This document shows, in pieces, positions 51,684 through 60,818 of a stretch of DNA of 64,000 bases; positions within the stretch are counted from its first letter, which is position 1, and each line of letters begins with the position of its first letter. The notes beneath the pieces were generated by a model. That model did not search any database, was not told the DNA's origin, and was given only the letters and a program-made list of their open reading frames with translations. The translations under genes and the position numbers were made by a program. The stretch comes from Jiangella sp. DSM 45060 (lineage in GTDB: Bacteria > Actinomycetota > Actinomycetes > Jiangellales > Jiangellaceae): positions 6,096,622 through 6,160,621 of the forward strand of contig NZ_LT629771.1 in the NCBI RefSeq assembly GCF_900105175.1, given 5' to 3'.

Positions 51684-53807
51684 TCAGGAGCCTCGCTGCA
51701 CGGCGGCGAGCAGCAGTTGGGCGACGTCGAGGACCTCGACGCCTTCGCCGCGGCCGTCGGCCTGGGCCTCGGTGAGGCCGTCGGAGAGCATGACGCGGCA
51801 GAACGGGCAGCCGACGGCGATGGCCTCGGCGCCGGTGTCGAGCGCCTCGGCGGTGCGGGCGCTGTTGATGCGGGTGCCGATGCGCTCTTCCATCCACATG
51901 CGGGCACCGCCGGCGCCGCAGCAGAACGAGTTCTGCTGATTGCGTGGCATCTCGCGCAGCTCCACGCCCGGCAGCGCGCCGACCAACTCGCGCGGCGGGG
52001 TGTAGACCTGGTTGTGCCGGCCCAGGTAGCAGGGGTCGTGGTAGGTGACCGGCCGTCCCGCGATCTGAGCGTCGCCGACGGGCGCGACGGGGGTCAGCTT
52101 CCCCTCGCGGACCAGCCGGTTCAGCAGCTGGGTGTGGTGCACGACCTCGAGCTCCAGCCCGAGCTGGGCGTACTCGTTCTTGATGGTGTTGAAGCAGTGC
52201 GCGCACGTCGACACCACCCGCACCGCCTTGGACTCGCGCAGCACGTCGATGTTCTGCGCGGCCAGCTGCTGGTACAGGAACTCGTTCCCGGACCGGCGTG
52301 CGGGATCGCCGGTGCAGGTCTCGCCGTCGCCCAGGACGGCGAACGACACCCCGGCGGTGTGCAGCAGCTCCGCGACCGCCTGCGTCGTCTTCTTCGCGCG
52401 GTCCTCGAACGCGCCCGCGCAGCCGACCCAGAACAGCCACTCGACCTCGTCGAGCGAATCGACCTCGACGCCCACCCGCGGCACCTCGAACGACAGCCCC
52501 GACGCCCAGTCCATGCGCTTGGACGCGTTGACGCCCCACGGGTTGCCGGCCTTCTCCAGGTTCTTGAACAACCCGTTCAGCTCGGACGGGAACTCGGACT
52601 CGATCAGCGACTGGTACCGGCGCAGGTCGAGGATGTGGTCGACGTGCTCGATGTCGACCGGGCACTGCTCCACGCACGCCCCGCAGGTGGTGCACGACCA
52701 CAGCACGTCCGGGTCGATCACGCCGCCCGCGTCGACGGGGCCCACGAGCGGACGCTCCGCCTCGGCCTTCGCCGACTCGTCGCCCGACAGCAGGTACGGC
52801 GCCTTCGCGTAGGCGTGGTCGCGCAGCGCCGTCACGAACAGCTTCGGCGACAGCGGCTTCTCGGTGTTCCACGCCGGGCACTGCGACTGGCACCGCCCGC
52901 ACTCCGTGCACGTCGAGAAGTCGAGCAGCCCCTTCCAGGAGAAGTCCTCGACCTTCCCGACCCCCAGCGACGCGTCGTCGTCGAGATCGTCCAGCGCCTC
53001 GAAGTCGACCGGCTCGCCGTTGACCGTCAGCGGCTTCGCCGCACCCAGCGCGGGCCCGCCCTCGGGGTCGCGCTTGAACCAGATGTTGAAGAACGCCAGC
53101 CCCCGGTGCCAGCCCACCCCCATCGTCAGGTTCCACGCCAGCACGATGAAGAACACCCACGACACGGTGATCTTCAGCCCGGCGACCAGGTGCACCGTCA
53201 GCTCGACGTCAGCCGTCGGCACACCGGAGAACCACGACCTGATGAACGCCGTCAGCGGGAAGTGCAGCACGTCACCGAACAGGCGGTACTCCAGGCCGCG
53301 CAGCACCAGGATGCTCGCCGCGATGGTCGCGATGGTGAACTCGACGTAGTACGCCTGCCAGAAGTTCGACCCGAAGAACCGCGACCCCCGCTCCAGCCGC
53401 CGCGGATGCGAGCGCTGCCGCACCACCGTCAGCACAGCGATGCCCAGCAGCGTCGTCCACGCGATGACCTCGGTAAACCACTCGAACGGGATCCAGTGCC
53501 CGATGAGCGGCAACGCGTACCGCGCGTCGAACAACTGCCCGTACGCCGTCACCAGCGTGAAGAACAGCGCGAAGAACCCGACCATGACGAACCAGTGCGC
53601 CACCGCCACCACGGGCCGCTTCGCCATCTTCGTGTGCCCGAGGAACTCGCGCACCAACGTGCGAGTGCGGCCCGACGGGTTCAGCTTGCGGCCCGGCGCG
53701 GGCCCACCCAGCCGGATGACCCGCACCATCCGCATGATCGCGTCGGTGAGCACCACCAACGACAACACCGTCACGCCCAGCGCGACGACGATCGCGACAT
53801 ACTGCAT
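51684..53807 (-). CDS. Membrane-bound Fe-S oxidoreductase, heterodisulfide reductase-like
   Basis: A 707-residue protein. The N-terminal membrane part (about five helices, residues 1-240, with His residues such as HWFVMVGFF) resembles the NarI/HdrE haem-binding module. Next come two 4Fe-4S ferredoxin motifs (CTECGRCQSQCP and CTTCGACVEQCP, ~300-400), and two CCG domains (STCAHC with an upstream WVGCAGAF, and the C-terminal HDPCYLGRH with SFCCGAGG). This layout is that of GlpC/HdrD-like quinone-linked electron-transfer proteins common in actinobacteria. The electron donor is unknown. AAGGAGG precedes the ATG. Confidence 0.88.
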   Translation of the reverse strand: MQYVAIVVALGVTVLSLVVLTDAIMRMVRVIRLGGPAPGRKLNPSGRTRTLVREFLGHTKMAKRPVVAVAHWFVMVGFFALFFTLVTAYGQLFDARYALPLIGHWIPFEWFTEVIAWTTLLGIAVLTVVRQRSHPRRLERGSRFFGSNFWQAYYVEFTIATIAASILVLRGLEYRLFGDVLHFPLTAFIRSWFSGVPTADVELTVHLVAGLKITVSWVFFIVLAWNLTMGVGWHRGLAFFNIWFKRDPEGGPALGAAKPLTVNGEPVDFEALDDLDDDASLGVGKVEDFSWKGLLDFSTCTECGRCQSQCPAWNTEKPLSPKLFVTALRDHAYAKAPYLLSGDESAKAEAERPLVGPVDAGGVIDPDVLWSCTTCGACVEQCPVDIEHVDHILDLRRYQSLIESEFPSELNGLFKNLEKAGNPWGVNASKRMDWASGLSFEVPRVGVEVDSLDEVEWLFWVGCAGAFEDRAKKTTQAVAELLHTAGVSFAVLGDGETCTGDPARRSGNEFLYQQLAAQNIDVLRESKAVRVVSTCAHCFNTIKNEYAQLGLELEVVHHTQLLNRLVREGKLTPVAPVGDAQIAGRPVTYHDPCYLGRHNQVYTPPRELVGALPGVELREMPRNQQNSFCCGAGGARMWMEERIGTRINSARTAEALDTGAEAIAVGCPFCRVMLSDGLTEAQADGRGEGVEVLDVAQLLLAAVQRGS

Positions 53808-53869
53808 GCGGGCTCGGCCTCCTTGCCGATCGGACGGGTCTCACGACCCAGATTACTCGCGGGTAACCG

Positions 53870-54454
53870 CTACGCGCCCTCGACCCGGGTCCGGTGGAAG
53901 TTGAGATGCGACCGGCTGGGCGTCGGGCCGCGCTGCCCCTGGTAGCGCGAGCCGTGCCGGGCGGTCCCGTACGGCTCCTCGGCCGGCGACGTCAGCTGGA
54001 AGAAGCACAGCTGGCCGATCTTCATGCCCGGCCACAGCTTGATCGGCAGCGTCGCCACGTTGGACAGCTCGAGCGTGACGTGGCCGGTGAAGCCGGGGTC
54101 GATGAACCCGGCGGTCGAGTGCGTCAGCAGCCCCAGCCGGCCCAGGCTGGACTTGCCCTCGAGCCGGGCCGCGACGTCGTCGCCGAGCGTCACCGCCTCG
54201 TAGGTCGACGCGAGCACGAACTCGCCGGGGTGCAGGACGAACGGCTCGCCGCCGTCGGGCTCGACCATGCGGGTGAGGTCGGGCTGCTCCTCCGCGGGGT
54301 CGATGTGCGGGTACCGGTGGTTCTCGAACACCCGGAAGTAACGGTCGAGCCGGACGTCGATGCTCGACGGTTGGATCATCTCCGGGTCGAACGGGTCGAG
54401 CACGACCCGCTTCGACTCGACGGCGGAGCGGATGTCCCGGTCGGAGAGCAGCAT
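53870..54454 (-). CDS. dcd: dCTP deaminase
   Basis: A 194-residue enzyme of the dUTPase fold: [14 protein letters not shown] start, [64 protein letters not shown] (catalytic Ser and Glu region) and [11 protein letters not shown]. It converts dCTP to dUTP for thymidylate synthesis. Actinobacterial forms are often bifunctional deaminase-dUTPases giving dUMP; which type this is cannot be told with certainty. A TAGTGT box sits 6 nt before the ATG. Confidence 0.95.
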   Translation of the reverse strand: MLLSDRDIRSAVESKRVVLDPFDPEMIQPSSIDVRLDRYFRVFENHRYPHIDPAEEQPDLTRMVEPDGGEPFVLHPGEFVLASTYEAVTLGDDVAARLEGKSSLGRLGLLTHSTAGFIDPGFTGHVTLELSNVATLPIKLWPGMKIGQLCFFQLTSPAEEPYGTARHGSRYQGQRGPTPSRSHLNFHRTRVEGA

Positions 54455-54460
54455 GTTGGG

Positions 54461-54466
54461 ACACTA
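54461..54466 (-). promoter_or_regulatory. Leaderless -10 box TAGTGT of dcd
   Basis: TAGTGT is 6 nt before the ATG at 54454; no Shine-Dalgarno is present. Confidence 0.45.
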
Positions 54467-54476
54467 CCGAACGCGC

Positions 54477-55115
54477 TCAGCCGTCCGGGGCCTGACGGCG
54501 GTAGGCCAGGGGCGCGCGCCAGCTGTAGCGCAGGGCCAGCGCCCGCAGCGTGAACGTCACGACACTCGCGCCGACGCCGGTCCAGACCGACAGCGCGTCC
54601 AGCCGCCACAGCACGGCGGTCGCCGCGGCGCCCACCATGGCGGGCAGCGCGTAGATGTCGTCGTAGCGGAACAGCGACGGCACCTCGCGGGCCACGACGT
54701 CGCGCAGCAGACCGCCGCCGACCGCGGTCGTCACGCCGAGCAGCACCGCCGACACCGCCGGCACGTCCGCGGCCAGCGCCTTCGCCGTCCCGGTGACGCA
54801 GAACAAGCCCAGCCCGACCGCGTCGAACAGCAGCAGGGTGCGCCGGAACCGCGAGACGTGCGGGTAGTAGAGGTAGACGACGCCGACGGCGAGCAGCACC
54901 GGCGCGAGGTACACCGGGTGTTCCAACGCGGCCGGCCGCACCCCGATGATGACGTCACGGACGACCCCGCCGCCCAGGCCCGTCATCCCGGCCAGCAGCG
55001 CGCTGGCGACGACGTCGAACCCCTTGCGCGCCGCCAGCAGCGCGCCGGTGACCGCGAAGAAGAACACTCCGACGAGGTCGAGCGCGAGCTGGGTCCGCTC
55101 CGCGAAGATCTCCAC
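54477..55115 (-). CDS. TRIC-family (UPF0126) cation channel protein
   Basis: A 212-residue protein with seven helices and the two diagnostic repeats of the trimeric intracellular cation channel family: GMTGLGGGVVRDVIIG (repeat 1) and GVTTAVGGGLLRDVVA (repeat 2). Bacterial homologues are K+-permeable channels; a glycine-transport role has also been suggested for some. GATGCT, 6 nt before the GTG start, suggests a leaderless mRNA. Confidence 0.88.
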   Translation of the reverse strand: MEIFAERTQLALDLVGVFFFAVTGALLAARKGFDVVASALLAGMTGLGGGVVRDVIIGVRPAALEHPVYLAPVLLAVGVVYLYYPHVSRFRRTLLLFDAVGLGLFCVTGTAKALAADVPAVSAVLLGVTTAVGGGLLRDVVAREVPSLFRYDDIYALPAMVGAAATAVLWRLDALSVWTGVGASVVTFTLRALALRYSWRAPLAYRRQAPDG

Positions 55116-55149
55116 GGACCCAGCATCGCGCAGCCAGGCCGGCGAGGTG

Positions 55150-55581
55150 TCAGGACGCGACGCCGTGCGGGCCGATGTCGCGGGTCAGGGTGTACGGGCT
55201 GCCCGGCCGCGGCTCGTGCCAGTACCAGGACTCGGCGTCCCAGCGCACGCCGCCGAGGTCGCGGCCGGTGCGCAGGACGTCGTCGTGCTCGGGGGCCAGC
55301 ATCGCGACCCAGAGCTTCGCCGGTTCGAACAGCCGCACCCGCCAGTGGGTGCCCTCGCCGAACCGGGGGAGCTCGACCGGCGCGATGATGTCACCGAGCC
55401 GGGCGATGACGTCGACGTCGCGTCCCGCCGGGCGGAGCGTCACGAACACCGCCACGTAGTCGACCTCGTCTACGCTGCCGACCCGCTCGTGGTGCCGCAC
55501 CGTCGCGTCGTACACGCGCGGGTCCAGCAGACACGGCGGCTCCTGACGTGAGCGGCGGAAGAACTCCCTGGGGCTGCGCAT
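55150..55581 (-). CDS. Conserved hypothetical protein
   Basis: A 143-residue soluble protein. It has a basic N-terminus (MRSPREFFRRSRQEP), a central beta-rich region (VDYVAVFVTLRPAGRDVDVIARLGD) and an aromatic C-terminus (WDAESWYWHEPRPG). I recognise no family. A TAGGCT box sits 7 nt before the ATG and no ribosome site is present. It stands alone between the TRIC-like gene and the export operon, all on the same strand. Confidence 0.6.
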   Translation of the reverse strand: MRSPREFFRRSRQEPPCLLDPRVYDATVRHHERVGSVDEVDYVAVFVTLRPAGRDVDVIARLGDIIAPVELPRFGEGTHWRVRLFEPAKLWVAMLAPEHDDVLRTGRDLGGVRWDAESWYWHEPRPGSPYTLTRDIGPHGVAS

Positions 55582-55588
55582 CGGAGTC

Positions 55589-55594
55589 AGCCTA
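55589..55594 (-). promoter_or_regulatory. Leaderless -10 box TAGGCT of the hypothetical gene
   Basis: TAGGCT is 7 nt before the ATG at 55581. It overlaps the last codons of the upstream permease gene. Confidence 0.4.
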
Positions 55595-56824
55595 GCCGCT
55601 GCGCAGCGCCGCGATCGGCTCGACGGCGGAGGCCCGCCAGGCCGGGTAGGCGCCGGCGACCAGCCCGATCAGCCCGCCGAGCAGCGGCGCCACCAGCGCC
55701 AGCCTGATGTCCAGCAACGGCGTCCAGTCGCGCACCACCGACACCCCGACCGTGGCGAGCACCCCGACGGTCGACCCGACGAGCCCGCCGAGCAGCCCGA
55801 CGATGCCGCTCTCGATCAGGAACTGCCCGGCGACGTGTGACCGCCCGGCGCCGATCGAGCGCCGCAGCCCGATCTCGGAGATCCGCTCCATCACCGACAG
55901 CAGCGTGACGTTCGCGATGCCCAGCCCGCCGACCAGCAGCGCCAGCCCGCCGAGCGCCAGGAACAGCCCGTTGACGTCGGCCGACACGTTGTCGCGCATG
56001 GACCCGGGCGGCGGCGGCGCGTTGACGTCGAGCAGGTCGGGGTTGTTCGGGTCGACGGCGATCGGCGCCTGCCGGCCGATCAGCTGGGCCGCGCCGACGT
56101 CCGTCCGGACCTCCAGGGCCTCGGGCGCCGCCAGCGCGTACAGCTCGCGCGCGGTCGTCATCGGCATGATCACGGAGTCCTGCAGCTCGGTGCGGTAGTC
56201 GACGGCGTCGAGGATCCCGATGACGGTGAACGCGCGGTCGCCGATGAAGATCGACGGCTGCGAGTCGACCCGGTTGATGCCCAGGCGGTCGGCGGCGTAC
56301 CGGCCGAGGACGACGACGGCGTCGCCGCGCGCGTCGTGCCCCTCGTCGAAGAACCGGCCGCCGGCCAGCCGCGCGCCGAGCGCCTCGAACAGCCCGGCCG
56401 ACGCGGCACCGACCGGCACCACCTGCTCCTGTGTGCCGTACGGCACCCCGCGAACGGCGTCGCCGCCCACGTCGACGGAGGCGAACGTGCCCGCCGACGC
56501 GACGCCGGCCAGCCGCAGCATCCGCTCCGGCGCGTCCCACGGCAGCTGCGTGAGCGCCACCTCGCCGTCGGGGCCGTCGGTCTCACCCGCCGCGACGGTG
56601 ACCCGGGTGGCCGCGACGGCGTCGAAGCGGTCGGTGATCTGCCCCGCGGCGGTCTGCCCGAGCCCGATCGTCGCCACCATCGCCGCGATGCCGAGCACCG
56701 TGCCCAGCGTGGTCAGCGCCAGCCGCGACGGCCGGGCGGCGACGCCGGCGAGCGCCTCGCCGAACAGGTCGGTCATCCGCATTCGACGGCCGCGGTCGGT
56801 CGCCCGCTGCCGCGGCCGCCTCAC
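55592..56824 (-). CDS. MacB-like ABC export permease
   Basis: A 410-residue permease of MacB type. It has an N-terminal helix (ALTTLGTVLGIAAMVATIGLGQ), a large periplasmic-type MacB_PCD domain (~50-270) and a C-terminal FtsX core (GLGIANVTLLSVMERISEIGLRRSIGAGRSHVAGQFLIES). It exports peptides, lipoproteins or toxins with its ATPase and adaptor. Last of a four-gene operon joined by 4-bp overlaps, starting at GTG 56824. Confidence 0.88.
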   Translation of the reverse strand: MRRPRQRATDRGRRMRMTDLFGEALAGVAARPSRLALTTLGTVLGIAAMVATIGLGQTAAGQITDRFDAVAATRVTVAAGETDGPDGEVALTQLPWDAPERMLRLAGVASAGTFASVDVGGDAVRGVPYGTQEQVVPVGAASAGLFEALGARLAGGRFFDEGHDARGDAVVVLGRYAADRLGINRVDSQPSIFIGDRAFTVIGILDAVDYRTELQDSVIMPMTTARELYALAAPEALEVRTDVGAAQLIGRQAPIAVDPNNPDLLDVNAPPPPGSMRDNVSADVNGLFLALGGLALLVGGLGIANVTLLSVMERISEIGLRRSIGAGRSHVAGQFLIESGIVGLLGGLVGSTVGVLATVGVSVVRDWTPLLDIRLALVAPLLGGLIGLVAGAYPAWRASAVEPIAALRSG

Positions 56825-57516
56825 GCGACCACCCCGGCCGCCACGACGTCGGACATCACGCCGTCGACGATGCGGACCCGCCGCTCTGCCCGCTCGCTGA
56901 CGTGGTCGTCGTGGGTGATGACGGCGAGCGTGATGCCCTCGGCGTGCAGCTCGTCGAACAGGTCGAGCACCGACGCCGCGTTGCCGGAGTCGAGGTTGCC
57001 GGTCGGCTCATCGGCCAGCAGCAGGCTGGGCTGGGCGACCAGCGCGCGGGCGATGGCCACCCGCTGCCGCTCGCCGCCGGACAGCGTGAGCGGGTCGAAG
57101 TCGAGCCGGTGACCGAGCCCGACCCGCTCCAGCGTGGCGACGGCGCGCGCCGTGCGCTCCTTGCGCGGCACCCGCCGGTAGATCATCGACAGCTCGACGT
57201 TCTCCAGCACGCTGCGGTGCGGCAGCAGGTGGAACGCCTGGAAGACGAACCCGATGCGCTCGCCGCGCACGCGGGTGCGGCGCCTCTCGGACAGCGTGCT
57301 GACGTCGACGCCGTCGAGCCGGTAGACGCCGTGCGACGGCCGGTCCAGCAGGCCGAGCAGGTTCAGCAGCGTCGACTTCCCCGACCCGGACGGCCCGATG
57401 ATCGACAGGTACTCGCCCTGCGCGATGGACAGGTCGACGTCGCGGACGGCCTCGACCCGCGGCGGGCCGGGGAACACCCGGCCGATGCCGCTCATCTCGA
57501 CGACCGGCGGCGTCAC
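56821..57516 (-). CDS. MacB-like ABC ATPase
   Basis: A 231-residue ATPase with Walker [11 protein letters not shown]-loop FQAFHLLPH, signature LSGGERQR, Walker B LLLADEPTGNLD and H-loop ITHDD. The LNLLGLLDRPS segment is typical of MacB/LolD. It overlaps the adaptor and permease genes by 4 bp on each side. Confidence 0.92.
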   Translation of the reverse strand: MTPPVVEMSGIGRVFPGPPRVEAVRDVDLSIAQGEYLSIIGPSGSGKSTLLNLLGLLDRPSHGVYRLDGVDVSTLSERRRTRVRGERIGFVFQAFHLLPHRSVLENVELSMIYRRVPRKERTARAVATLERVGLGHRLDFDPLTLSGGERQRVAIARALVAQPSLLLADEPTGNLDSGNAASVLDLFDELHAEGITLAVITHDDHVSERAERRVRIVDGVMSDVVAAGVVA

Positions 57517-58859
57517 TCGTCGCCTCCGTCGCCGGAGTCGTCGCCGCTGTCGCCGACGACCACCAGGTCGCCCGCGGCGAGCGTGCCGTCGACGGCGGTG
57601 ACCTCGGCGTAGCCCTGGGCAGTCAGGCCGACCTCGACCTCGACCAGCTCGGCGACGCCGTCGCGCATGACCTCGACCCGCGACTCGCCGCCCGGCCCGG
57701 CGGTGAGCGCCGCCAGCGGGACGGCGAGCACGTCGCCCTCGGTGCTCTCGATCGGCACCGTGACGCGCACGTTCTGCCCGCGCAGCGCCTCGGCCTGCTC
57801 GGGCGTCAGCTCGCCCGGCGTGACGGTGACGTTCCAGCCGGAGGCGCCCTCGCCCTCGGCTTCGGCGATGGCGGTGATGGTGCCGGGCACCTGCTCGCCG
57901 GTCGGCAGCTCGATGGAGACGGGCTGGTCGACGGCGAGCAGCTCGAAGTCGGCCTTGTCGACATTCGCCGTGACGACCAGCGAGGCGCCGCTGACGGACA
58001 TGGCCGCGCCGTCGATCTGGCCGCCGCGGCGCACGTGCACCTCGTCGACCCGGCGCGGCAGGCTCGGCACGAACACCACCTCGGACGCGGGCAGCGGGGT
58101 GCCGGCGGCGGCCGCGGCCTCGTCGCGGGCCGTCCGCGCGTCGGCGAGCTGCTCGCGCGCGTCGTCGAGCGCGTCCTCCAGGGCGTCGGTGTCGACCGGC
58201 GCGCCGTCCGGACCGGGCGCGGACTCGTCGGCCGACTCGACTGCGTCCTCGGCGTCCTCGACCGCGTCCTCGGCCGCCTCGACGGCGTCGTTGGCCGCGT
58301 CGAGCTCGGCCTCGGCCCCCGGATCCGGCGCCGGCGCCTCGTAGCCGATGCGTTCGAACAGCTCGGCCACGGCGTTGCCGGTCGACAGCGTGTACTCGTC
58401 GTCGACCTCGCCCGGGTCGAGCCCGAGGCGGTCGAGTGTGACCTCCAGTTGTGCGACGTCCGGGCCGCTCATGCCCGGCCGCAGCGACCGGTACATGGGC
58501 AGCTCGCCGGCCAGCGCGATCAGCGGCCGGCCGACGATCTCCAGCAGCGCGGCGCCCTCGGCGATCTCCGCGCCGACCTCGGGCACCTGGCCGGTGACGA
58601 TCGGCGGCGTCTCCAGCCCACCGGTCTCCGGCTTGACGTCGACGGCGCCGGCCGCGGACACGTCGCCGCGGGTCACGACCTCGCTGTTGAGCGTGCGGGT
58701 CTCAACCGGCACCGTGACCTCGGACGCCTCGGGCGCGGCCGTCCGCGCGATGGCGTCGGCGGGTGAGGTGATGCGGGTGCCGGCGAAGATGCCGGCACCC
58801 AGGGCGATGACGGCAGTACCGCCCACGACGAGCAGGGTCCGGCTGCGTGCTCGGCTCAC
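57513..58859 (-). CDS. Membrane-fusion (HlyD-like) adaptor with peptidoglycan-binding domain
   Basis: A 448-residue adaptor with an N-terminal signal anchor (TLLVVGGTAVIALGAGIFAGTRI) and a lipoyl/barrel-like domain. The peptidoglycan-binding domain 1 segment LRPGMSGPDVAQLEVTLDRLGL lies at ~127-148. A long Ala/Glu/Asp coiled coil (~185-260) and C-terminal beta-barrel domains follow, ending in an acidic tail. Gram-positive adaptors of this kind reach across the wall and pair with MacB-like ATPase and permease, here encoded next. Confidence 0.85.
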   Translation of the reverse strand: MSRARSRTLLVVGGTAVIALGAGIFAGTRITSPADAIARTAAPEASEVTVPVETRTLNSEVVTRGDVSAAGAVDVKPETGGLETPPIVTGQVPEVGAEIAEGAALLEIVGRPLIALAGELPMYRSLRPGMSGPDVAQLEVTLDRLGLDPGEVDDEYTLSTGNAVAELFERIGYEAPAPDPGAEAELDAANDAVEAAEDAVEDAEDAVESADESAPGPDGAPVDTDALEDALDDAREQLADARTARDEAAAAAGTPLPASEVVFVPSLPRRVDEVHVRRGGQIDGAAMSVSGASLVVTANVDKADFELLAVDQPVSIELPTGEQVPGTITAIAEAEGEGASGWNVTVTPGELTPEQAEALRGQNVRVTVPIESTEGDVLAVPLAALTAGPGGESRVEVMRDGVAELVEVEVGLTAQGYAEVTAVDGTLAAGDLVVVGDSGDDSGDGGDE

Positions 58860-60013
58860 CCGACGCCACCGGCGCTACCCGCCGGGCCTTCGGCCATCGC
58901 GTCGCGATAGCGCTCGAGCTCGGCCTCGTGCTGGTCGACGAACTCCTCCTCGAAGCCCCACGCGACGTCCTTCTGGACCTCGGCGTACTCCTGCTGCTCG
59001 CAGTCGTAGTCGGCGGTCGCGACCGCGATCTCGTACTCCTGCAGCTCGGCCAGCGCCGCCTCGTCGATGTCGGCCTCGGTGTCGCCGCCGACGCTGACGC
59101 TCGGCTCGTCCTCGCTGTCCGGCGCGTCGGTCGGGGCCTCGTCCTCCCAGCCGTAGAGCTCGCTCATCCGGTCCATGACCGTCTCTTCGGGCTGGCCCGT
59201 GGTGTCGAACTCGCTGTAGCCGGCCTCGGCCATGCACGCCGCCCACGCCTCGGTCGCCTCGACCATGCGCGGGTCGCTCTCGACCCGCTGGCGCAGCGCC
59301 TCCAGGTCCTCGAACAGGCCCTCGAACTCGCTCATGTCGAAGCCGCCCATGAGGCCCTCGTCGCCGTAGACCTCCGCGCTGGCCTTGCCGTGGCAGCCCT
59401 GGTCCTGCAGATCCGGCGGCGCGCCGTCCTCGCCCGGCGCGATGGAGACCGCGCCGCCGTTGCCGCTCACCTCCACGGCGTCGCCGAAGAGCGCGCGGTT
59501 GTACTCCTCGAGCGCCGCCTCGGACAGGCCGTCGCGGATCGCCGCGTTCGGGTCGGTGTCCTCGGTCTCGGTGTCCTTGCCCGGGTCCATGAGCGTCGTC
59601 ATGCCGTAGCCGTACTCGCGGGCGAACTCGTCCGGCGGCAGCGAGTAGGCCTCGGCGAACGGGTCGTCGCCGCCCTCGCCGCCGCCTGGGTCGACCGGGA
59701 TGTACTCGAAGCCCGCCTCCTGCATGCAGGACGCGACCAGCTCTTCGACCTGCCGCAGCTGCTGGCGCTCGTCCTCGCCCAGGTCGGCCATCGAGAAGGC
59801 GACGGTCATGCCGCCACCGCTGCCGAGGCCGGAGTCCTCGCCCAGGTACTGCTCCAGGGGGCTCAGCTCCTCGCCGTCGCCTGACTGGCCCGACGTGCCG
59901 CCGTTGCCCCCGTCGTTCTGCCCGCCGCTGCCGTCGTCGCCGCAGCCGGTCAGGACCAGGCCGGCCACGCAGGCGTACGCCAGCAGCCGGGCCCGTGCTC
60001 GCCAATTCGTCAT
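58856..60013 (-). CDS. Lipoprotein of unknown function, first gene of the export operon
   Basis: A 385-residue lipoprotein with lipobox LTGC (Cys24). A Gly/Ser/Asp-rich linker (25-65) leads to an acidic helical domain that repeats a C-M-x-E-A-G-[FY] motif: ELVASCMQEAGFEY and AAWACMAEAGY-like (AWAACMAEAGYSEF). Further Cys residues (DQGCHGKA, ATADYDCEQQE) could form disulfides. It overlaps the adaptor gene by 4 bp. A related Cys-containing segment occurs in the sensor domain of the divergent histidine kinase. It may be the extracytoplasmic binding or signalling partner of the system. Confidence 0.75.
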   Translation of the reverse strand: MTNWRARARLLAYACVAGLVLTGCGDDGSGGQNDGGNGGTSGQSGDGEELSPLEQYLGEDSGLGSGGGMTVAFSMADLGEDERQQLRQVEELVASCMQEAGFEYIPVDPGGGEGGDDPFAEAYSLPPDEFAREYGYGMTTLMDPGKDTETEDTDPNAAIRDGLSEAALEEYNRALFGDAVEVSGNGGAVSIAPGEDGAPPDLQDQGCHGKASAEVYGDEGLMGGFDMSEFEGLFEDLEALRQRVESDPRMVEATEAWAACMAEAGYSEFDTTGQPEETVMDRMSELYGWEDEAPTDAPDSEDEPSVSVGGDTEADIDEAALAELQEYEIAVATADYDCEQQEYAEVQKDVAWGFEEEFVDQHEAELERYRDAMAEGPAGSAGGVG

Positions 60014-60034
60014 GCCAGCAGGGTGCGATCAGCG

Positions 60035-60084
60035 CTGTGAAGAACCTGTGAAGGAGCCGTCAGATCCGCGCTCTTCACAGGTTC
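60035..60084. promoter_or_regulatory. Response-regulator operator: CTGTGAAG direct repeats and inverted repeat
   Basis: CTGTGAAG at 60035-60042 and 60046-60053 form an 11-bp direct repeat, typical of OmpR/PhoB-type regulators. GAACCTGTGAAG at 60042-60053 is perfectly inverted at 60073-60084 (CTTCACAGGTTC). The elements lie between the divergent lipoprotein-export operon and the two-component genes. Confidence 0.7.
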
Positions 60085-60113
60085 CTGACAGCTTCCTGCC
60101 ACACTCGAATGCC

Positions 60114-60818
60114 ATGGGAGCCCGGATCCTCGTGGCCGAGGACGACGTCAAACAGGCCGAGCTCGTCCGCCGTTACCTCGAACGCGAGGGCCACTCCGTC
60201 GTCATCACGCACGACGGCCGCGCCGCCCTCGACGAGGCGCGGCGGCGCCAGCCCGACCTGCTCGTGCTGGACGTGATGATGCCGCGGGTCGACGGCCTCG
60301 ACGTCTGCCGCATCCTGCGCACCGAGTCCGACACCCCCATCATCATGCTGACCGCGCGGTCCACCGAGGACGACCTGCTGCTCGGTCTCGACCTCGGCGC
60401 CGACGACTACCTCACCAAGCCGTACAGCCCCCGCGAGCTGGTCGCCCGGGTCCGCACCATCCTGCGCCGGGCCGACCGGCACCGGGCCGCCGACTCCCGG
60501 CTGCGCATCGGCGACCTCGTGGTCGACACCGCGCGGCACCAGGTGTACGTCGGCGGGCGCGAGATCGACGTGACGCCGGCCGAGTTCAAGATCCTGGCCT
60601 GCCTGGCCGCCGAGCCCGGGCGGGTGTTCCCGCGGCAGAAGCTGCTGGAGCAGGCGTTCGGCTTCGACCACTACGCGCTGGACCGCACCGTCGACGTGCA
60701 CGTCATGAACCTGCGGCGCAAGCTCGAGGCCGATCCGGCGGCCCCGGCGTTCCTGCTGACGGTGTACGGCGTCGGCTACAAGATGGCCGATCACCCAGGA
60801 GTGCGCGATGCGTCGTAG
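60114..60818 (+). CDS. OmpR-family response regulator
   Basis: A 234-residue regulator. The receiver (1-120) has the acidic pair EDD, phospho-acceptor Asp in LLVLDVMMPRVDG and Lys in LTKPYSP; the C-terminal winged HTH (~130-230) has TPAEFKILACLAAEPGRVFPRQKLLEQAFG and DRTVDVHVMNLRRKLE. The ATG at 60114 begins the receiver directly. It overlaps the kinase gene by 11 bp. Divergent from the export operon, which is its likely target through the CTGTGAAG repeats. Confidence 0.93.
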   Translation: MGARILVAEDDVKQAELVRRYLEREGHSVVITHDGRAALDEARRRQPDLLVLDVMMPRVDGLDVCRILRTESDTPIIMLTARSTEDDLLLGLDLGADDYLTKPYSPRELVARVRTILRRADRHRAADSRLRIGDLVVDTARHQVYVGGREIDVTPAEFKILACLAAEPGRVFPRQKLLEQAFGFDHYALDRTVDVHVMNLRRKLEADPAAPAFLLTVYGVGYKMADHPGVRDAS

